A DNA stretch of 37,567 nt from Firmicutes bacterium UBA3941 (lineage in GTDB: Bacteria > Bacillota > Clostridia > Caldicoprobacterales > UBA3941), in the NCBI GenBank assembly GCA_002385665.1, contig DGDX01000083.1, positions 12,750 to 50,316 of the forward strand, given 5' to 3'. Below, in pieces: positions 23,835-32,573 of this stretch (positions within the stretch are counted from its first letter, which is position 1; the number at the start of each line of letters is the position of its first letter). The position numbers were made by a program, and so were the translations under genes. The notes beneath the pieces were generated by a model. The model was given only the letters and a program-made list of their open reading frames with translations. It ran no database searches and was not told where the DNA came from.

Positions 23835-26725
23835 AGATTCAAAGGCTCTATATAGGGGACTTTGGAATACTCAGAAATCAGACCCTGGACGAACTGGACC
23901 CGGGACTGGTGGTTATTGGCGGCCTGAACAGGGCGGGCAAATCTACACTAATGCAGGTCTTAAGGTATCTTGGCTACGGATTTCCCAAGGACGGGAACTT
24001 ACCACCGGCTAATAGCAGGTATGAAGCCGAGGCTGATATAAGGCTTGGCGTGGGGGATGTGTATAATCTGAGACTGAACGGCCACGGGGAGCCAGTTCTA
24101 AGGAGGATAGCCGGGACAAAAACGGATATAACCAGTCCGAAGGACCTATACGCTCTGGACAGCTTTTCCTACGGTCGGTTATTTACCATTACCCTGGATG
24201 AGCTTGCTGTAAACCGGGCCATATCCAGCGATGACAGGATGAGGCTTCAGTCCATCCTCCTGGGTGCCGGCTTTAGGGAGATGCTCCTTGTACCCCAGCT
24301 GGAACAAGCCTTCTACAAGGAGGGGGACAGAATAGGGGGTAAAAGGGGTAACCCAGGCGTGAAACAGTTCCGACCGTATTTCAATATGATAGAAGCCGGC
24401 AGAAAACTCAAGCAAAAAGGCCTGTCACAGGTTCAGGAATATCAGGATAAGCAGCAGGAATTAAAGAACATGGAAGAAGCGGTCAAAGCCCTGAAGAAGG
24501 ATTTGGATAAGCTGAACAATTTGGTTGTTCAGCTGGATATCGTCAAAAACAGCTATGATAACTATCTTAGGGTGCAAGAGTTAAGAACCTGGCTGGCCGA
24601 CAACAAGGACTGGGAATGGGAGGACGGACCCACAGAAAACCTGCTGGTGAGGGTAAGGTCCTTATGGGACGATTACACCGGGTTATGTAAGAGGATTCGG
24701 GAAAAAGAACTTCAGTCGGGGCTAAATCCCGAGCAGGAGAAACAACTGTTGGCAGCCAGGGAAGAGATGGCAAACCTATTGGCCGAGATTTCCGGTGTAC
24801 AGGAAAGGATTCGAAGTCTAAGGCAGCGGCAACAGGAACTGGACAGAAAGAAACGGGATATAATCATAAAGATAAAGGAAGCCAACTCTCATTGGGACGA
24901 AAACCACATGGATTACATAACCCGCATAAAAGCCGACAATGTTGAATATAACAGGCTCATCGAATTGGTGGAAGAATACAGGGAGTTGGAGAATAAGTGT
25001 AAGAACCAGTCGGATAACCTCCATAAGGCCAGGGAGGAGTTCCTGGCCTTGGAAGACCGGGCAATAGAATATAGGGATAGCAGACCCTGGCTTGGAGTAA
25101 GGAAGTACTTCTATTTTTCCCTGGCCTTTACCTTTATCGGTGTACTCTTGTCCTTACTAAATCCATTGTCGGGAATAATTGTAGGTGTTGGAGGAATAGT
25201 AGGAAGTGCCCTGTTTTTTATCTTGAAGGCCTTAGGTTCCAGTGCCAGCCGGAGGGCGGCCCATGAACAGGAAAAGGAACTGAGGGCAAGGGAGGCCAGG
25301 ATCCGGGCTGAAGAAGGGGTCCTGGATCAACTGAGGTCGGATCTGAAAAAGGCTGAAGAGACCTTGAACGGTTACAAGGATAAGCTGGGCCTGCCCAGGG
25401 GAGTGCCCCAAAGCGTCTTGCCGAATCATCTGATGAGAATAAAGGATATCCAAAGAGGAGCAGCTGAACTGGATTGGCTATCGGATGAATTGGAAGATAT
25501 CAAGGGTTTTATCAGGGAGCAGTACAGTAGATATAGGGAATTTGTGGACCAATTCCAGGGAAGGGATACCGGGAACGCAGATCAGGGGACAGACCCATAC
25601 GGAGACGAAGACTGGAACAGGATCATTCAGGCCTTAAGGCTATGGGAAGATCGGCTAAAGGATGCGGAAGAGCTGAGACTCCTGAAGGTGAAGATAGGGT
25701 CCATAAGGAAAGAGATTATGGATATAATGGAGGGGTATGAACTGGAAGACTCCTCCCTGGATGAGAGTAATAACTATAGCGTTAATAACAGCCGTTTTGA
25801 AGAACGCGTCTCTGTATTTATGGAAAGAGCCCAGGAAGCCATAGAATATGCCAGGAATGAAGCGGCCTTAAGGGAATCAATACAAGGCATACTGGGATCC
25901 ATGTCCTCAGACGTTATACGCAGAGCCTTTGTCCCTGATTCTGCCGATAGAGTCAATCTGGTCAATGCCTTTATGGAAAAGTGCAGGGAATTTGCATCGG
26001 CCGAGGAAGCAGAACGTGAATACTCCCAAACAATAAAGGAACGGGATACCAAGCTGGAGGAATTAGAGGATACAAGGGAGTCCATCAGGAGGCTGGAGGA
26101 TGAGCTAAAGCGCCTGGGGACCATAGAGAACCTGACCCAGGGCCAGAGACAGATAGATAGCGGAAGGGCGGAACTAAAGGTTCTGGCGGATCAATACGCC
26201 CTCAATATGACCTCTGCCTTTCTCTTAAGGGAGGCCGGAAAGAATCTCCTGGAGGGTATGAAGGACAGCGTGATGAAGAGCGCAGGCAACATCTTTAGTC
26301 GCATGACCAATGGCGATTATCAGGGTATATTACCCTCAGAGCCCTTACTGGAATCGGATTTTCAGGCTATCCTGGATGAGGGAAGCGACCCGCAGACCGT
26401 CAGAATGCTGAGCAGGGGAACCCAGGAACAGCTCTACCTTTCGGTCCGCCTAAGCCGTATAATGGATATTAAACCCTGCCTGCCCATAATAATTGACGAT
26501 TCCTTTGCCAATTTTGACAGTCTCCATCTGCATCAATCCATAGATATTCTGTCAGAGCTGGCCAACACCCATCAGATCTTTATACTGACCTGCCACGGGG
26601 AATTGGTGGAGAAGATTGCCGAAGCGGGGCATAAAGCCCAGTACTGGCTCCTGGAGCAGGGCAGGATAAGGGCAAGTGACTGCGACAGCTTAAGCAGCCA
26701 TCTAAGGACGCTTCAAAAGGTATGA
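23831..26725 (+). CDS. SbcC/Rad50-like AAA ATPase with central membrane segment (YhaN-like)
   Basis: This 964-residue ATPase partners the Mre11-like protein. Walker A is GGLNRAGKST (30-39); the C-terminal half-site has the signature LSRGTQEQLYLSVRLS and Walker B LPIIIDDSFANFD, followed by the switch His in LTCHGE. Between them are long coiled coils (about 200-420 and 480-830). Instead of a zinc-hook CXXC, the middle has two hydrophobic stretches at about 428-446 and 452-470 (FYFSLAFTFIGVLLSLL and IIVGVGGIVGSALFFIL) that should form a membrane hairpin. This fits YhaN-type proteins and would tether the complex to the membrane with both ATPase ends in the cytoplasm. No zinc-ribbon hook is seen. 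Confidence 0.9.
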   Translation: MKIQRLYIGDFGILRNQTLDELDPGLVVIGGLNRAGKSTLMQVLRYLGYGFPKDGNLPPANSRYEAEADIRLGVGDVYNLRLNGHGEPVLRRIAGTKTDITSPKDLYALDSFSYGRLFTITLDELAVNRAISSDDRMRLQSILLGAGFREMLLVPQLEQAFYKEGDRIGGKRGNPGVKQFRPYFNMIEAGRKLKQKGLSQVQEYQDKQQELKNMEEAVKALKKDLDKLNNLVVQLDIVKNSYDNYLRVQELRTWLADNKDWEWEDGPTENLLVRVRSLWDDYTGLCKRIREKELQSGLNPEQEKQLLAAREEMANLLAEISGVQERIRSLRQRQQELDRKKRDIIIKIKEANSHWDENHMDYITRIKADNVEYNRLIELVEEYRELENKCKNQSDNLHKAREEFLALEDRAIEYRDSRPWLGVRKYFYFSLAFTFIGVLLSLLNPLSGIIVGVGGIVGSALFFILKALGSSASRRAAHEQEKELRAREARIRAEEGVLDQLRSDLKKAEETLNGYKDKLGLPRGVPQSVLPNHLMRIKDIQRGAAELDWLSDELEDIKGFIREQYSRYREFVDQFQGRDTGNADQGTDPYGDEDWNRIIQALRLWEDRLKDAEELRLLKVKIGSIRKEIMDIMEGYELEDSSLDESNNYSVNNSRFEERVSVFMERAQEAIEYARNEAALRESIQGILGSMSSDVIRRAFVPDSADRVNLVNAFMEKCREFASAEEAEREYSQTIKERDTKLEELEDTRESIRRLEDELKRLGTIENLTQGQRQIDSGRAELKVLADQYALNMTSAFLLREAGKNLLEGMKDSVMKSAGNIFSRMTNGDYQGILPSEPLLESDFQAILDEGSDPQTVRMLSRGTQEQLYLSVRLSRIMDIKPCLPIIIDDSFANFDSLHLHQSIDILSELANTHQIFILTCHGELVEKIAEAGHKAQYWLLEQGRIRASDCDSLSSHLRTLQKV

Positions 26726-26810
26726 CTCCGCTTTAAAATTTTGGATTCAGGTCTTTTTATCTGGTGCCAGGGGCTGTGATTTATGTTATATTTAGAGCGG
26801 AGGCGATATT

Positions 26811-27302
26811 ATGGCAAAGATATCAAAGGAAAGAAAGGTTACCTATTATATTGGTCTTGGAATGATAGTTTTAGGCTTTATATTGTTTATTTCCACCTTC
26901 TTTGAAGCGGCAGGCTTTGGAGGCAGGCTCATGAGGGGCAATCCCTTTATGGAGGATCCCTTTACAGGAGGCTCCTTCGTGAGTGATGTCGATTCTTCAT
27001 TTTCCAGAGCCATTATTGGGATGATCTTCATAATAGCCGGTGCCATTGTGGCCAGCATCGGCGCCAAAGGTGCAGCGGGTTCGGGATTCCTGCTGGATCC
27101 GGAAAAGGCAAGGGAGGACCTAAAACCCTTTAACGAGGCCAAGGGTGGAATGATAAACGACGTTATCAGCAACATAGATGTTGTAGACAGGATGACCAGG
27201 TCCGACGGGCAAAGGGAGATAATAAAGATCAGGTGCAGAAACTGCGACAGCCTGAACGATGAGGATGCCAGGTTCTGCAAGAGCTGTGGCAGAGAAATCT
27301 GA
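26811..27302 (+). CDS. Small membrane protein with C-terminal zinc ribbon
   Basis: This 163-residue protein has two hydrophobic helices ([20 protein letters not shown] at about 12-31 and [18 protein letters not shown] at about 67-84) joined by a glycine- and phenylalanine-rich loop. The C-terminus is a zinc ribbon with four cysteines ([19 protein letters not shown]). The ribbon is predicted to face the cytoplasm. The function is unknown; such proteins are often annotated as zinc-ribbon domain proteins. It follows the YhaN-like gene by 85 bases and precedes the hydrolase gene by 29 bases. It may be co-transcribed with them. Confidence 0.8.
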   Translation: MAKISKERKVTYYIGLGMIVLGFILFISTFFEAAGFGGRLMRGNPFMEDPFTGGSFVSDVDSSFSRAIIGMIFIIAGAIVASIGAKGAAGSGFLLDPEKAREDLKPFNEAKGGMINDVISNIDVVDRMTRSDGQREIIKIRCRNCDSLNDEDARFCKSCGREI

Positions 27303-27331
27303 AACTGTTAATACTTAGAAGGAGAAAGTGT

Positions 27332-28591
27332 ATGGATTACTTAATCAGGGACATTGACCTTGCTCCGGAAGGTTATGCAAGGATAAATTGGGTAAAGGGG
27401 TATATGCCCCTTCTAAACCAGCTGGAAAGGGAATTTGAAGAGGAAAAGCCCTTTAAGGGGAAAAGGATAGCCATATCGGTACACCTGGAGGCCAAAACTG
27501 CATATTTGGCTCTGGTACTGACAAAGGGTGGGGCGGAGGTGGCCGTTACCGGCAGTAACCCCCTATCGACCCAGGATCCCATAGCCGCTGCCTTGGTCAA
27601 GGAAGGGCTATCGGTGTATGCCTGGCATGGGGCAACGGATGATGAATACTTCGACCATCTAAACAGAACCTTGGATTTTGGTCCCCATATCATAATTGAC
27701 GATGGCGGGGATCTGGTGCACCTTCTCCATACCACCAGGGCCGATCTGGCTGCCGGAGTGATGGGCGGATGCGAGGAAACCACCACCGGGGTCCTCAGGC
27801 TCCATGCCCGGGAGCGGGAAGGTATCCTGGACTTCCCCATGATCGCGGTAAATGATGCCTATTGTAAATATCTTTTCGATAACCGCTACGGGACAGGACA
27901 ATCAGTATGGGATGGTATTATGCGAACCACCAATCTGATCGTTGCCGGCAAAAACGTGGTAGTGGCCGGTTACGGTTGGTGCGGCAAAGGCGTAGCCAAC
28001 AAGGCCAAGGGACTGGGGGCCAATGTAATTATTACGGAAATTGATCCCATAAAGGCCATAGAGGCGGTTATGGACGGATTCCGTGTTATGACCATGGATG
28101 AAGCTGCCCCAATAGGTGACATATTCATTACAGTAACGGGTTGCAACAAGGTTATAACGGAAAGGCATTTTAGGAAGATGAAGGACGGGGTACTTCTGGC
28201 CAACGCCGGACACTTTGATGTTGAGGTATATAAGCCCGATCTGGAGAAGCTGGCAGTGGACAGGAAGGATATGAGGCAGAACATCTTAGGCTATGTCATG
28301 GAAGACGGCAGGATCTTAAACCTCCTGGCAGAAGGCAGGTTGGTGAACCTGGCTTCAGGGGATGGACATCCGGCTGAGATCATGGACATGAGCTTTGCCC
28401 TCCAGGCCTTATCGGCAAAGTATGTACTGGAACACCATTCAACCATGGAAAACAGGGTATACAAGGTTCCGGAGGAGATAGACCATAGGGTGGCCACTAT
28501 GAAGCTTTCAGCTATGGGAATCAAGATCGATAGGCTGACGGAGGAACAGGAAGCCTACTTAAAGGGATGGGGCAGCACCACTACCTACTAG
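27332..28591 (+). CDS. Adenosylhomocysteinase (S-adenosylhomocysteine hydrolase family)
   Basis: This 419-residue NAD-dependent cytoplasmic enzyme splits S-adenosylhomocysteine into homocysteine and adenosine, relieving inhibition of methyltransferases. Catalytic blocks match: His51 and Thr56 in VHLEAKT, DDGGD (about 121-125), GCEETTTG (about 145-152), [19 protein letters not shown] with the conserved Lys and Asp, NAD fold GYGWCGKG (about 213-220) and [19 protein letters not shown] has Val where Thr is usual. The tail lacks the C-terminal Lys-Tyr end of eukaryotic enzymes. Some close homologues, especially with an SAH deaminase, use S-inosylhomocysteine instead; no deaminase gene is near, so the substrate is open. 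AGAAGGAG precedes the ATG. Confidence 0.9.
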   Translation: MDYLIRDIDLAPEGYARINWVKGYMPLLNQLEREFEEEKPFKGKRIAISVHLEAKTAYLALVLTKGGAEVAVTGSNPLSTQDPIAAALVKEGLSVYAWHGATDDEYFDHLNRTLDFGPHIIIDDGGDLVHLLHTTRADLAAGVMGGCEETTTGVLRLHAREREGILDFPMIAVNDAYCKYLFDNRYGTGQSVWDGIMRTTNLIVAGKNVVVAGYGWCGKGVANKAKGLGANVIITEIDPIKAIEAVMDGFRVMTMDEAAPIGDIFITVTGCNKVITERHFRKMKDGVLLANAGHFDVEVYKPDLEKLAVDRKDMRQNILGYVMEDGRILNLLAEGRLVNLASGDGHPAEIMDMSFALQALSAKYVLEHHSTMENRVYKVPEEIDHRVATMKLSAMGIKIDRLTEEQEAYLKGWGSTTTY

Positions 28592-28674
28592 ACGGTGGCC
28601 GCCGCCCCACAATGAACATTCAATATCCTTTAGTGCTTCCATTTTACTGATTTACTGAGATAACAAATATTTAT

Positions 28675-29481
28675 CTATTCAAGGTTTAACCTTTTACTTA
28701 GGATGATATTGGCTGATATAAAGTTTGCTGTGGCCAGCAGTACATTCAGGCTCACTATGGCCAGTATCAGAGTTATTATAAGGGAAGGTTCCGGAGTTGC
28801 AGCTTTGGACAGGGGCTCAAGAATAAAACCTGCCGTCGTAAAGAGGAATATAGTACCTACTATCTGGCCGACCATATAGATACCCAGATATGCCACAAAG
28901 GAAGCCAATATCCTGTGTTTATTAAACAGATGGCCTATTGAAAGGGCATTATAGACGGTCATGATGAAGTAGGAGGCTCCTATTAAGGCGGAAATCGGTG
29001 CCAGGATCAGCAGGGTATCTCCAAAGAATCCACGAGCCTCACGGATTAACCTGCCTATCTCTCCAAAGAGATTATCTATATTTATAAGGACCAACACTGA
29101 AGAGACGATAACGATAAAGCTCAGTGCAATCCACATTAAGGATATAAGGAGTTTGCTGACAATATGCTGCCAGGGCTTTACCGGAAGGGTAAACATCAGA
29201 TATCCTTCATCGCCCAATAGGTTTTTGTAAAATCTTTGGATGATGATAACAAAGGTCATAGCTATGGTAGCCACGATAAGGGCGAAATAGACAACAATAC
29301 TAGCCATCCGCATCATATTAATGAAGCTAAAACCCTCCACTGTAACGCTAACGCCATCACTGACTTTATCAAAGGGATTTATTACCCTGTTTATCAAGGC
29401 AAATAGGAGTATGGCAAGGTAGATGGGTAAGAAGGAGCGTGCAGTGGCCTTTGCTTCATATTTTAAAAGTTTTCCTAGCAT
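28675..29481 (-). CDS. ABC-2 type transporter permease
   Basis: This 268-residue polytopic membrane protein has about six hydrophobic segments and is the membrane partner of the ATPase encoded just upstream. The ATG overlaps the ATPase gene end by seven bases, so the two are translationally coupled. Characteristic stretches are LPIYLAILLFALINRV near the start and SLNVLLATANFISANI at the end. With the GntR repressor it forms a YtrABC-like exporter unit of the Firmicute cell-envelope or antibiotic stress type. The substrate is unknown. Confidence 0.88.
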   Translation of the reverse strand: MLGKLLKYEAKATARSFLPIYLAILLFALINRVINPFDKVSDGVSVTVEGFSFINMMRMASIVVYFALIVATIAMTFVIIIQRFYKNLLGDEGYLMFTLPVKPWQHIVSKLLISLMWIALSFIVIVSSVLVLINIDNLFGEIGRLIREARGFFGDTLLILAPISALIGASYFIMTVYNALSIGHLFNKHRILASFVAYLGIYMVGQIVGTIFLFTTAGFILEPLSKAATPEPSLIITLILAIVSLNVLLATANFISANIILSKRLNLE

Positions 29482-30173
29482 CTGAATACCTCCCTAAACA
29501 AAGCGTCCACGGATTTTCCTGACTCTTCACGAATTTCATCGACGGTTTTTTGAAGGACCACCTGACCCTCTTTGATAAAAATCACATCATCCAGGATCTT
29601 CTCTATGTCGGAGATGAGGTGGGTGGATATGATAACCGTTGCATCTTCCCTGTAATTGCTGAGGATGGTTTCCAGGATATAATCCCTTGCAGCCGGATCT
29701 ACGCCGCCTATGGGTTCATCCAGCAGATAGAGATCAGCCTCCCTGCTCATAACCAGGATCAACTGTACCTTTTCCTTGGTGCCCTTGGACATGGTCTTAA
29801 GCCTGTCTTTCGGGTTGATACCCAGCTTCCCCAGCATGTCATAGGCCTTCTCCGGATTGAAGTTTTTATAAAAATCCTTAAAGAACTCTATGATGTCCGA
29901 TACCCTCATCCAATCGTTCAAATAGGTTCTTTCAGGCAGGTAGGATACCATGCCTTTTGTAGTTATACCGGGCTTGTGCCCTCCTATCAGGATCTCGCCC
30001 CTGGTGGGGGTTAACAGGTCGTTGCACAGCTTGATAAAGGTGGTTTTCCCGCTGGCGTTAGGGCCCAACAGGCCTACGATCCTACCCCGGCCAATTTCCA
30101 GGTTCACATTCATCAATGCGATGGTGGATCCAAAAGTCTTTGTGAGGTTTTTGCATTCCAAAAGGTTACTCAT
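29475..30173 (-). CDS. ABC transporter ATP-binding protein (YtrB-like)
   Basis: This 232-residue ATPase has Walker A GPNASGKTT (about 36-44), Q-loop SYLPERTYL, signature MSKGTKEKVQL, Walker B LYLLDEPIGGVD and switch STHLISD. The signature is SKGT rather than SGGQ, as in other YtrB/YxlF-type ATPases that serve ABC-2 permeases. Its start overlaps the GntR stop by four bases (ATGA), and its end overlaps the permease start. The operon order is repressor, ATPase, permease. Confidence 0.92.
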   Translation of the reverse strand: MSNLLECKNLTKTFGSTIALMNVNLEIGRGRIVGLLGPNASGKTTFIKLCNDLLTPTRGEILIGGHKPGITTKGMVSYLPERTYLNDWMRVSDIIEFFKDFYKNFNPEKAYDMLGKLGINPKDRLKTMSKGTKEKVQLILVMSREADLYLLDEPIGGVDPAARDYILETILSNYREDATVIISTHLISDIEKILDDVIFIKEGQVVLQKTVDEIREESGKSVDALFREVFRC

Positions 30174-30541
30174 TTCTTCAACTCCTTTGATATATCCATT
30201 AACATGGATATAATATCCTCTTGCTGAAAGCCCAGCCTGATCATCCTGTTCAGGAACTCCTGGATATGTTCCCGGGCTATTCGTTTCTTTGTCATTTCTA
30301 TCATACTGACATCCTCCGTTACGAATCTTCCACTGGTGCGAAGGCTGTATATCAGCCCCGTTTCTTCAAGCTTTGACAGAGCTCTTTGCATGGTGTTTGG
30401 GTTTACGGCCGCCTCCTGCGCCAGATCCCTGACTGAAGGGAGCTTCGAACCCAGGGGGTAGACCCCGGAGCAGATCCTTAGCTCCATTTGTTCAATGATC
30501 TGGGAATAGATTGGGCGGTCCGAGCTTAGATCCCAATGCAT
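30170..30541 (-). CDS. GntR-family regulator, YtrA subfamily
   Basis: This 123-residue repressor has an N-terminal winged helix-turn-helix (PIYSQIIEQMELRICSG, then LPSVRDLAQEAAVNPNTM and LEETGLIYSLRTSGRFV) and only a short helical C-terminal tail, the mark of the YtrA subfamily. It heads the ABC-2 operon. The gene's promoter carries a 15+15 bp perfect palindrome that covers the -10, so autorepression is strongly suggested. YtrA in Bacillus subtilis responds to cell-wall antibiotics; the signal here is unknown. AAGGAAG precedes the ATG. Confidence 0.93.
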   Translation of the reverse strand: MHWDLSSDRPIYSQIIEQMELRICSGVYPLGSKLPSVRDLAQEAAVNPNTMQRALSKLEETGLIYSLRTSGRFVTEDVSMIEMTKKRIAREHIQEFLNRMIRLGFQQEDIISMLMDISKELKK

Positions 30542-30554
30542 TAGATCACTTCCT

Positions 30555-30611
30555 TGTACTATTGTATTAATGACCTAATACAATAGTACACAAATACTTT
30601 TGTTCTGTCAA
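30555..30611 (-). promoter_or_regulatory. GntR operon promoter with 36-base palindromic operator
   Basis: On the minus strand TTGACA (30606-30611) and TACTAT (30583-30588) are separated by 17 bases. TGTACTATTGTATTA (30555-30569) and TAATACAATAGTACA (30576-30590) are perfect 15-base inverted arms with a 6-base spacer. The arm covers the -10 and the transcription start, so a bound repressor would block polymerase. The RBS and ATG follow directly. Confidence 0.9.
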
Positions 30612-30654
30612 TACCCAGAAGTAAATTTTTTTGCTTATAATCATAAAAATGGGC

Positions 30655-30678
30655 AATAAAAAAGCCCGATATCGGGCT
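30655..30678 (-). terminator. Terminator of the rubrerythrin-like gene
   Basis: AGCCCGATATCGGGCT (30663-30678) is a perfect palindrome. On the minus strand it is followed by a run of six Ts, 33 bases after the rubrerythrin-like stop codon. It separates that gene from the GntR promoter. Confidence 0.9.
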
Positions 30679-30710
30679 CTTCATATAACCGGTCTTAAAA
30701 AAGTGGGATA

Positions 30711-31196
30711 TCAGTATTCTTCTCTAAGGCCGAATTCCGCCGATTCAACCCACTCCTCAGCCCGGTTTACATGTGACCAGAGCTCCTCAAGGATGTTGAA
30801 ATGGGTTTCCTCTTCACGTATTAAAAAACTGAATACTTCCTTATCCTGCTCATCCTTTGCGTCTTCCAGCATTTCTTTGTAGAGTTCAATGCTTTGCTTT
30901 TCCTTATCCATGGCCAAATAGTAGATATCCAGTTGTCCCAAGGTCTCCTTTATGGCATTTTGAAAATCCGGAGCATCTTGAAACACATTTTTATATTCAT
31001 CGTACGATGTGGTTTCTGACAGATCGGGGGTCAGTTGTTTCATCCTATCCTCCAGGATTTGGGCATGCTTTCTCTCATCCTTGGCAAGGGTTAAGAATAT
31101 GGTATAAAGTCCACTGTTCTTATGCTTCTCTGCCTGTTCCATATAATATTTCTCACCATCGAGTTCCATCCTAATAGCAAATTCATAAGAGCGCAT
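30711..31196 (-). CDS. Rubrerythrin-like ferritin-family diiron protein
   Basis: This 161-residue four-helix-bundle protein has candidate iron ligands at expected helix positions: Glu11 in IRMELDGEKYY, Glu41 and His44 in KDERKHAQIL, Glu104 in SIELYKEM and Glu129/His132 in REEETHFNIL. The two ExxH motifs are the ferritin-like diiron signature. There is no C-terminal rubredoxin domain, so it may be a peroxidase needing a separate electron donor, or an iron-binding protein. The start is ATG 31196 after GGAGG at nine bases; a longer reading to 31271 has no ribosome binding site. It is a single-gene unit. Confidence 0.88.
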   Translation of the reverse strand: MRSYEFAIRMELDGEKYYMEQAEKHKNSGLYTIFLTLAKDERKHAQILEDRMKQLTPDLSETTSYDEYKNVFQDAPDFQNAIKETLGQLDIYYLAMDKEKQSIELYKEMLEDAKDEQDKEVFSFLIREEETHFNILEELWSHVNRAEEWVESAEFGLREEY

Positions 31197-31459
31197 TACA
31201 TCATCCCTCCAGAATTTAAATGTATATGCATTGTATACCACTGAGGCAGGTCCAATAACCATGAATTTCATGTTTCTTGCGAAAAGACCGAATTTCTTGT
31301 CCCATAGCCCAAGCTATAAAAATGTAGTATAATGGAAATAAGTAAAACATGGGAAAAGGTAAACTATATCCTTGAAATATCTATTAAGCAAATCAAAAGC
31401 TTAAAAATGAGTGACAGGTTTAAAGATAATTATAAGCTATAGAGAAAGGAGACGAAGAG

Positions 31460-32008
31460 ATGAAGGTTATTGTATTCTTGGCCAACGGTTTTGAGGAAGT
31501 CGAGGCTTTGACGGTAGTGGATTATCTCAGAAGGATGGATATAGAAGCGGAAATGGTATCCATCACCAATGACAGGAAGGTTATAGGTTCCCATAACATC
31601 CCGGTATTGGCGGACAAAACTATAGAAGAAATAGGGGATGTGGACTTGTACGAAGGGGTAGTTATCCCGGGGGGTCTGCCTGGGGCTACAAACCTCAGGG
31701 GTAATTCAAAGGTTATTGAAATTGTCAGGAGCATGCACCAAAACAACAAGCTGACTGCTGCCATCTGTGCCGGCCCCATAGTCCTGGAGGAAGCAGGGAT
31801 TATAGAGGGCAGGAAGGTAACATCCTACCCGGGATTCGAGGATCAGCTGTCCGGTGGCATCTATCAGGAAGAGGGCGTAGTCAGGGATGGAAATATTATA
31901 ACGGCCAGGGGCCCGGCATTGGCTGTATATTTTGCTATCAAGATAGTAGAATACTTCCTGGGTGAAGAGAAAGCCAAAGAGTTACAAAGAAATATTCTTC
32001 TTCCATAG
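31460..32008 (+). CDS. DJ-1/PfpI family protein
   Basis: This 182-residue cytoplasmic protein has the DJ-1/YajL fold. Family marks are FLANGFEEVEALTVVDYLRR (residues 6-25), VVIPGGLPGATNLR and the nucleophile elbow AAICAGP with Cys103. The C-terminal half has TSYPGFED and TARGPA, as in YajL and DJ-1. Members act as glyoxalases or deglycases and in redox stress. AAAGGAG precedes the ATG; a TATAAT at 31328-31333 is a possible -10, but no good -35 is seen. It ends at a strong terminator and stands alone. Confidence 0.93.
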   Translation: MKVIVFLANGFEEVEALTVVDYLRRMDIEAEMVSITNDRKVIGSHNIPVLADKTIEEIGDVDLYEGVVIPGGLPGATNLRGNSKVIEIVRSMHQNNKLTAAICAGPIVLEEAGIIEGRKVTSYPGFEDQLSGGIYQEEGVVRDGNIITARGPALAVYFAIKIVEYFLGEEKAKELQRNILLP

Positions 32009-32070
32009 CCTTGGATATTAAAGTATATGGATAGCATACTCCCACACAGGCCTTAACCTAGAGATTTATA

Positions 32071-32103
32071 AATATACCCAATATAGCATTGGGTATATTT
32101 TTT
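32071..32103 (+). terminator. Terminator of the DJ-1/PfpI gene
   Basis: AATATACCCAAT (32071-32082) pairs with ATTGGGTATATT (32088-32099) around a 5-base loop, and the T-run extends to 32103. This is a typical intrinsic terminator. Confidence 0.92.
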
Positions 32104-32218
32104 GTCTCTACTTTCCCTCTATAGGATGGAATGCAATCTGTTTATTTTTAAATTCACTTCTGTTTTGGTTCCACATGAATATATTAATTAGGGATAGAAA
32201 TATTGTATAACTTAACAA

Positions 32219-32280
32219 AATCAATGAAGTCACCCGCTTATCAATAGCCATTACCTGAGTTATTGAACTGGCATCAGTGG
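32219..32280. repeat. Intergenic repeat element, copy 3
   Basis: The core ATCAATGAAGTCACCCGCTT, then ATCAATAGCCATTACCTGAG and TTATTGAACTGGCA match the copy at 34.7 kb base for base over most of the length. A partner half-arm (GGTAATAGCTT) lies about 400 bases downstream, so this copy may be interrupted by the importer promoter and leader. Confidence 0.6.
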
Positions 32281-32389
32281 GAATAATGATAAATAGGCAA
32301 GAATTAACGATATAAAACAATAAATATGAAGATTATAATCAAAAAATATAAAATATAAACATATTATTCAGATAATAGGTAAAATGGTA

Positions 32390-32418
32390 TTGACAACCAG
32401 TTTAACTTGTTTTAAAAT
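32390..32418 (+). promoter_or_regulatory. Sigma-A promoter of the sugar importer operon
   Basis: TTGACA (32390-32395), 17 bases, TAAAAT (32413-32418). The start point would be near 32425, leaving a 280-base 5' leader. A second weaker pair, TTGACT (32568-32573) and GTTAAT (32591-32596), also with a 17-base spacer, could be a downstream promoter. Confidence 0.75.
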
Positions 32419-32558
32419 GAATAACAACACTAATAACAAGTAAATGACATTTATTTGCAGCAATTATTAATCGTATCTATAAAACATTTACATGAATTGT
32501 TCAAGACCCCAGGTTTGTACCTATTGTAACAAAATAAATAGCACTGTAGACAGTATAG

Positions 32559-32573
32559 TTGATACCGTTGACT
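32559..32573. promoter_or_regulatory. CRE-like operator in the importer leader
   Basis: TTGATACCGTTGACT matches the catabolite-response consensus WTGNAANCGNWNNCA at all but two positions. Carbon catabolite control by CcpA, or binding of another LacI-type regulator, would suit a sugar uptake operon. The match is imperfect. Confidence 0.3.

Noticed and set aside
31197..31271. Longer start for the rubrerythrin-like protein
   Set aside because: There is no ribosome binding site at 31271; GGAGG at 31206-31210 serves the ATG at 31196.
32108..32320. 70-codon minus-strand open frame in the importer leader region
   Set aside because: It starts at TTG without a ribosome binding site and runs through a repeat copy; no family similarity is visible.
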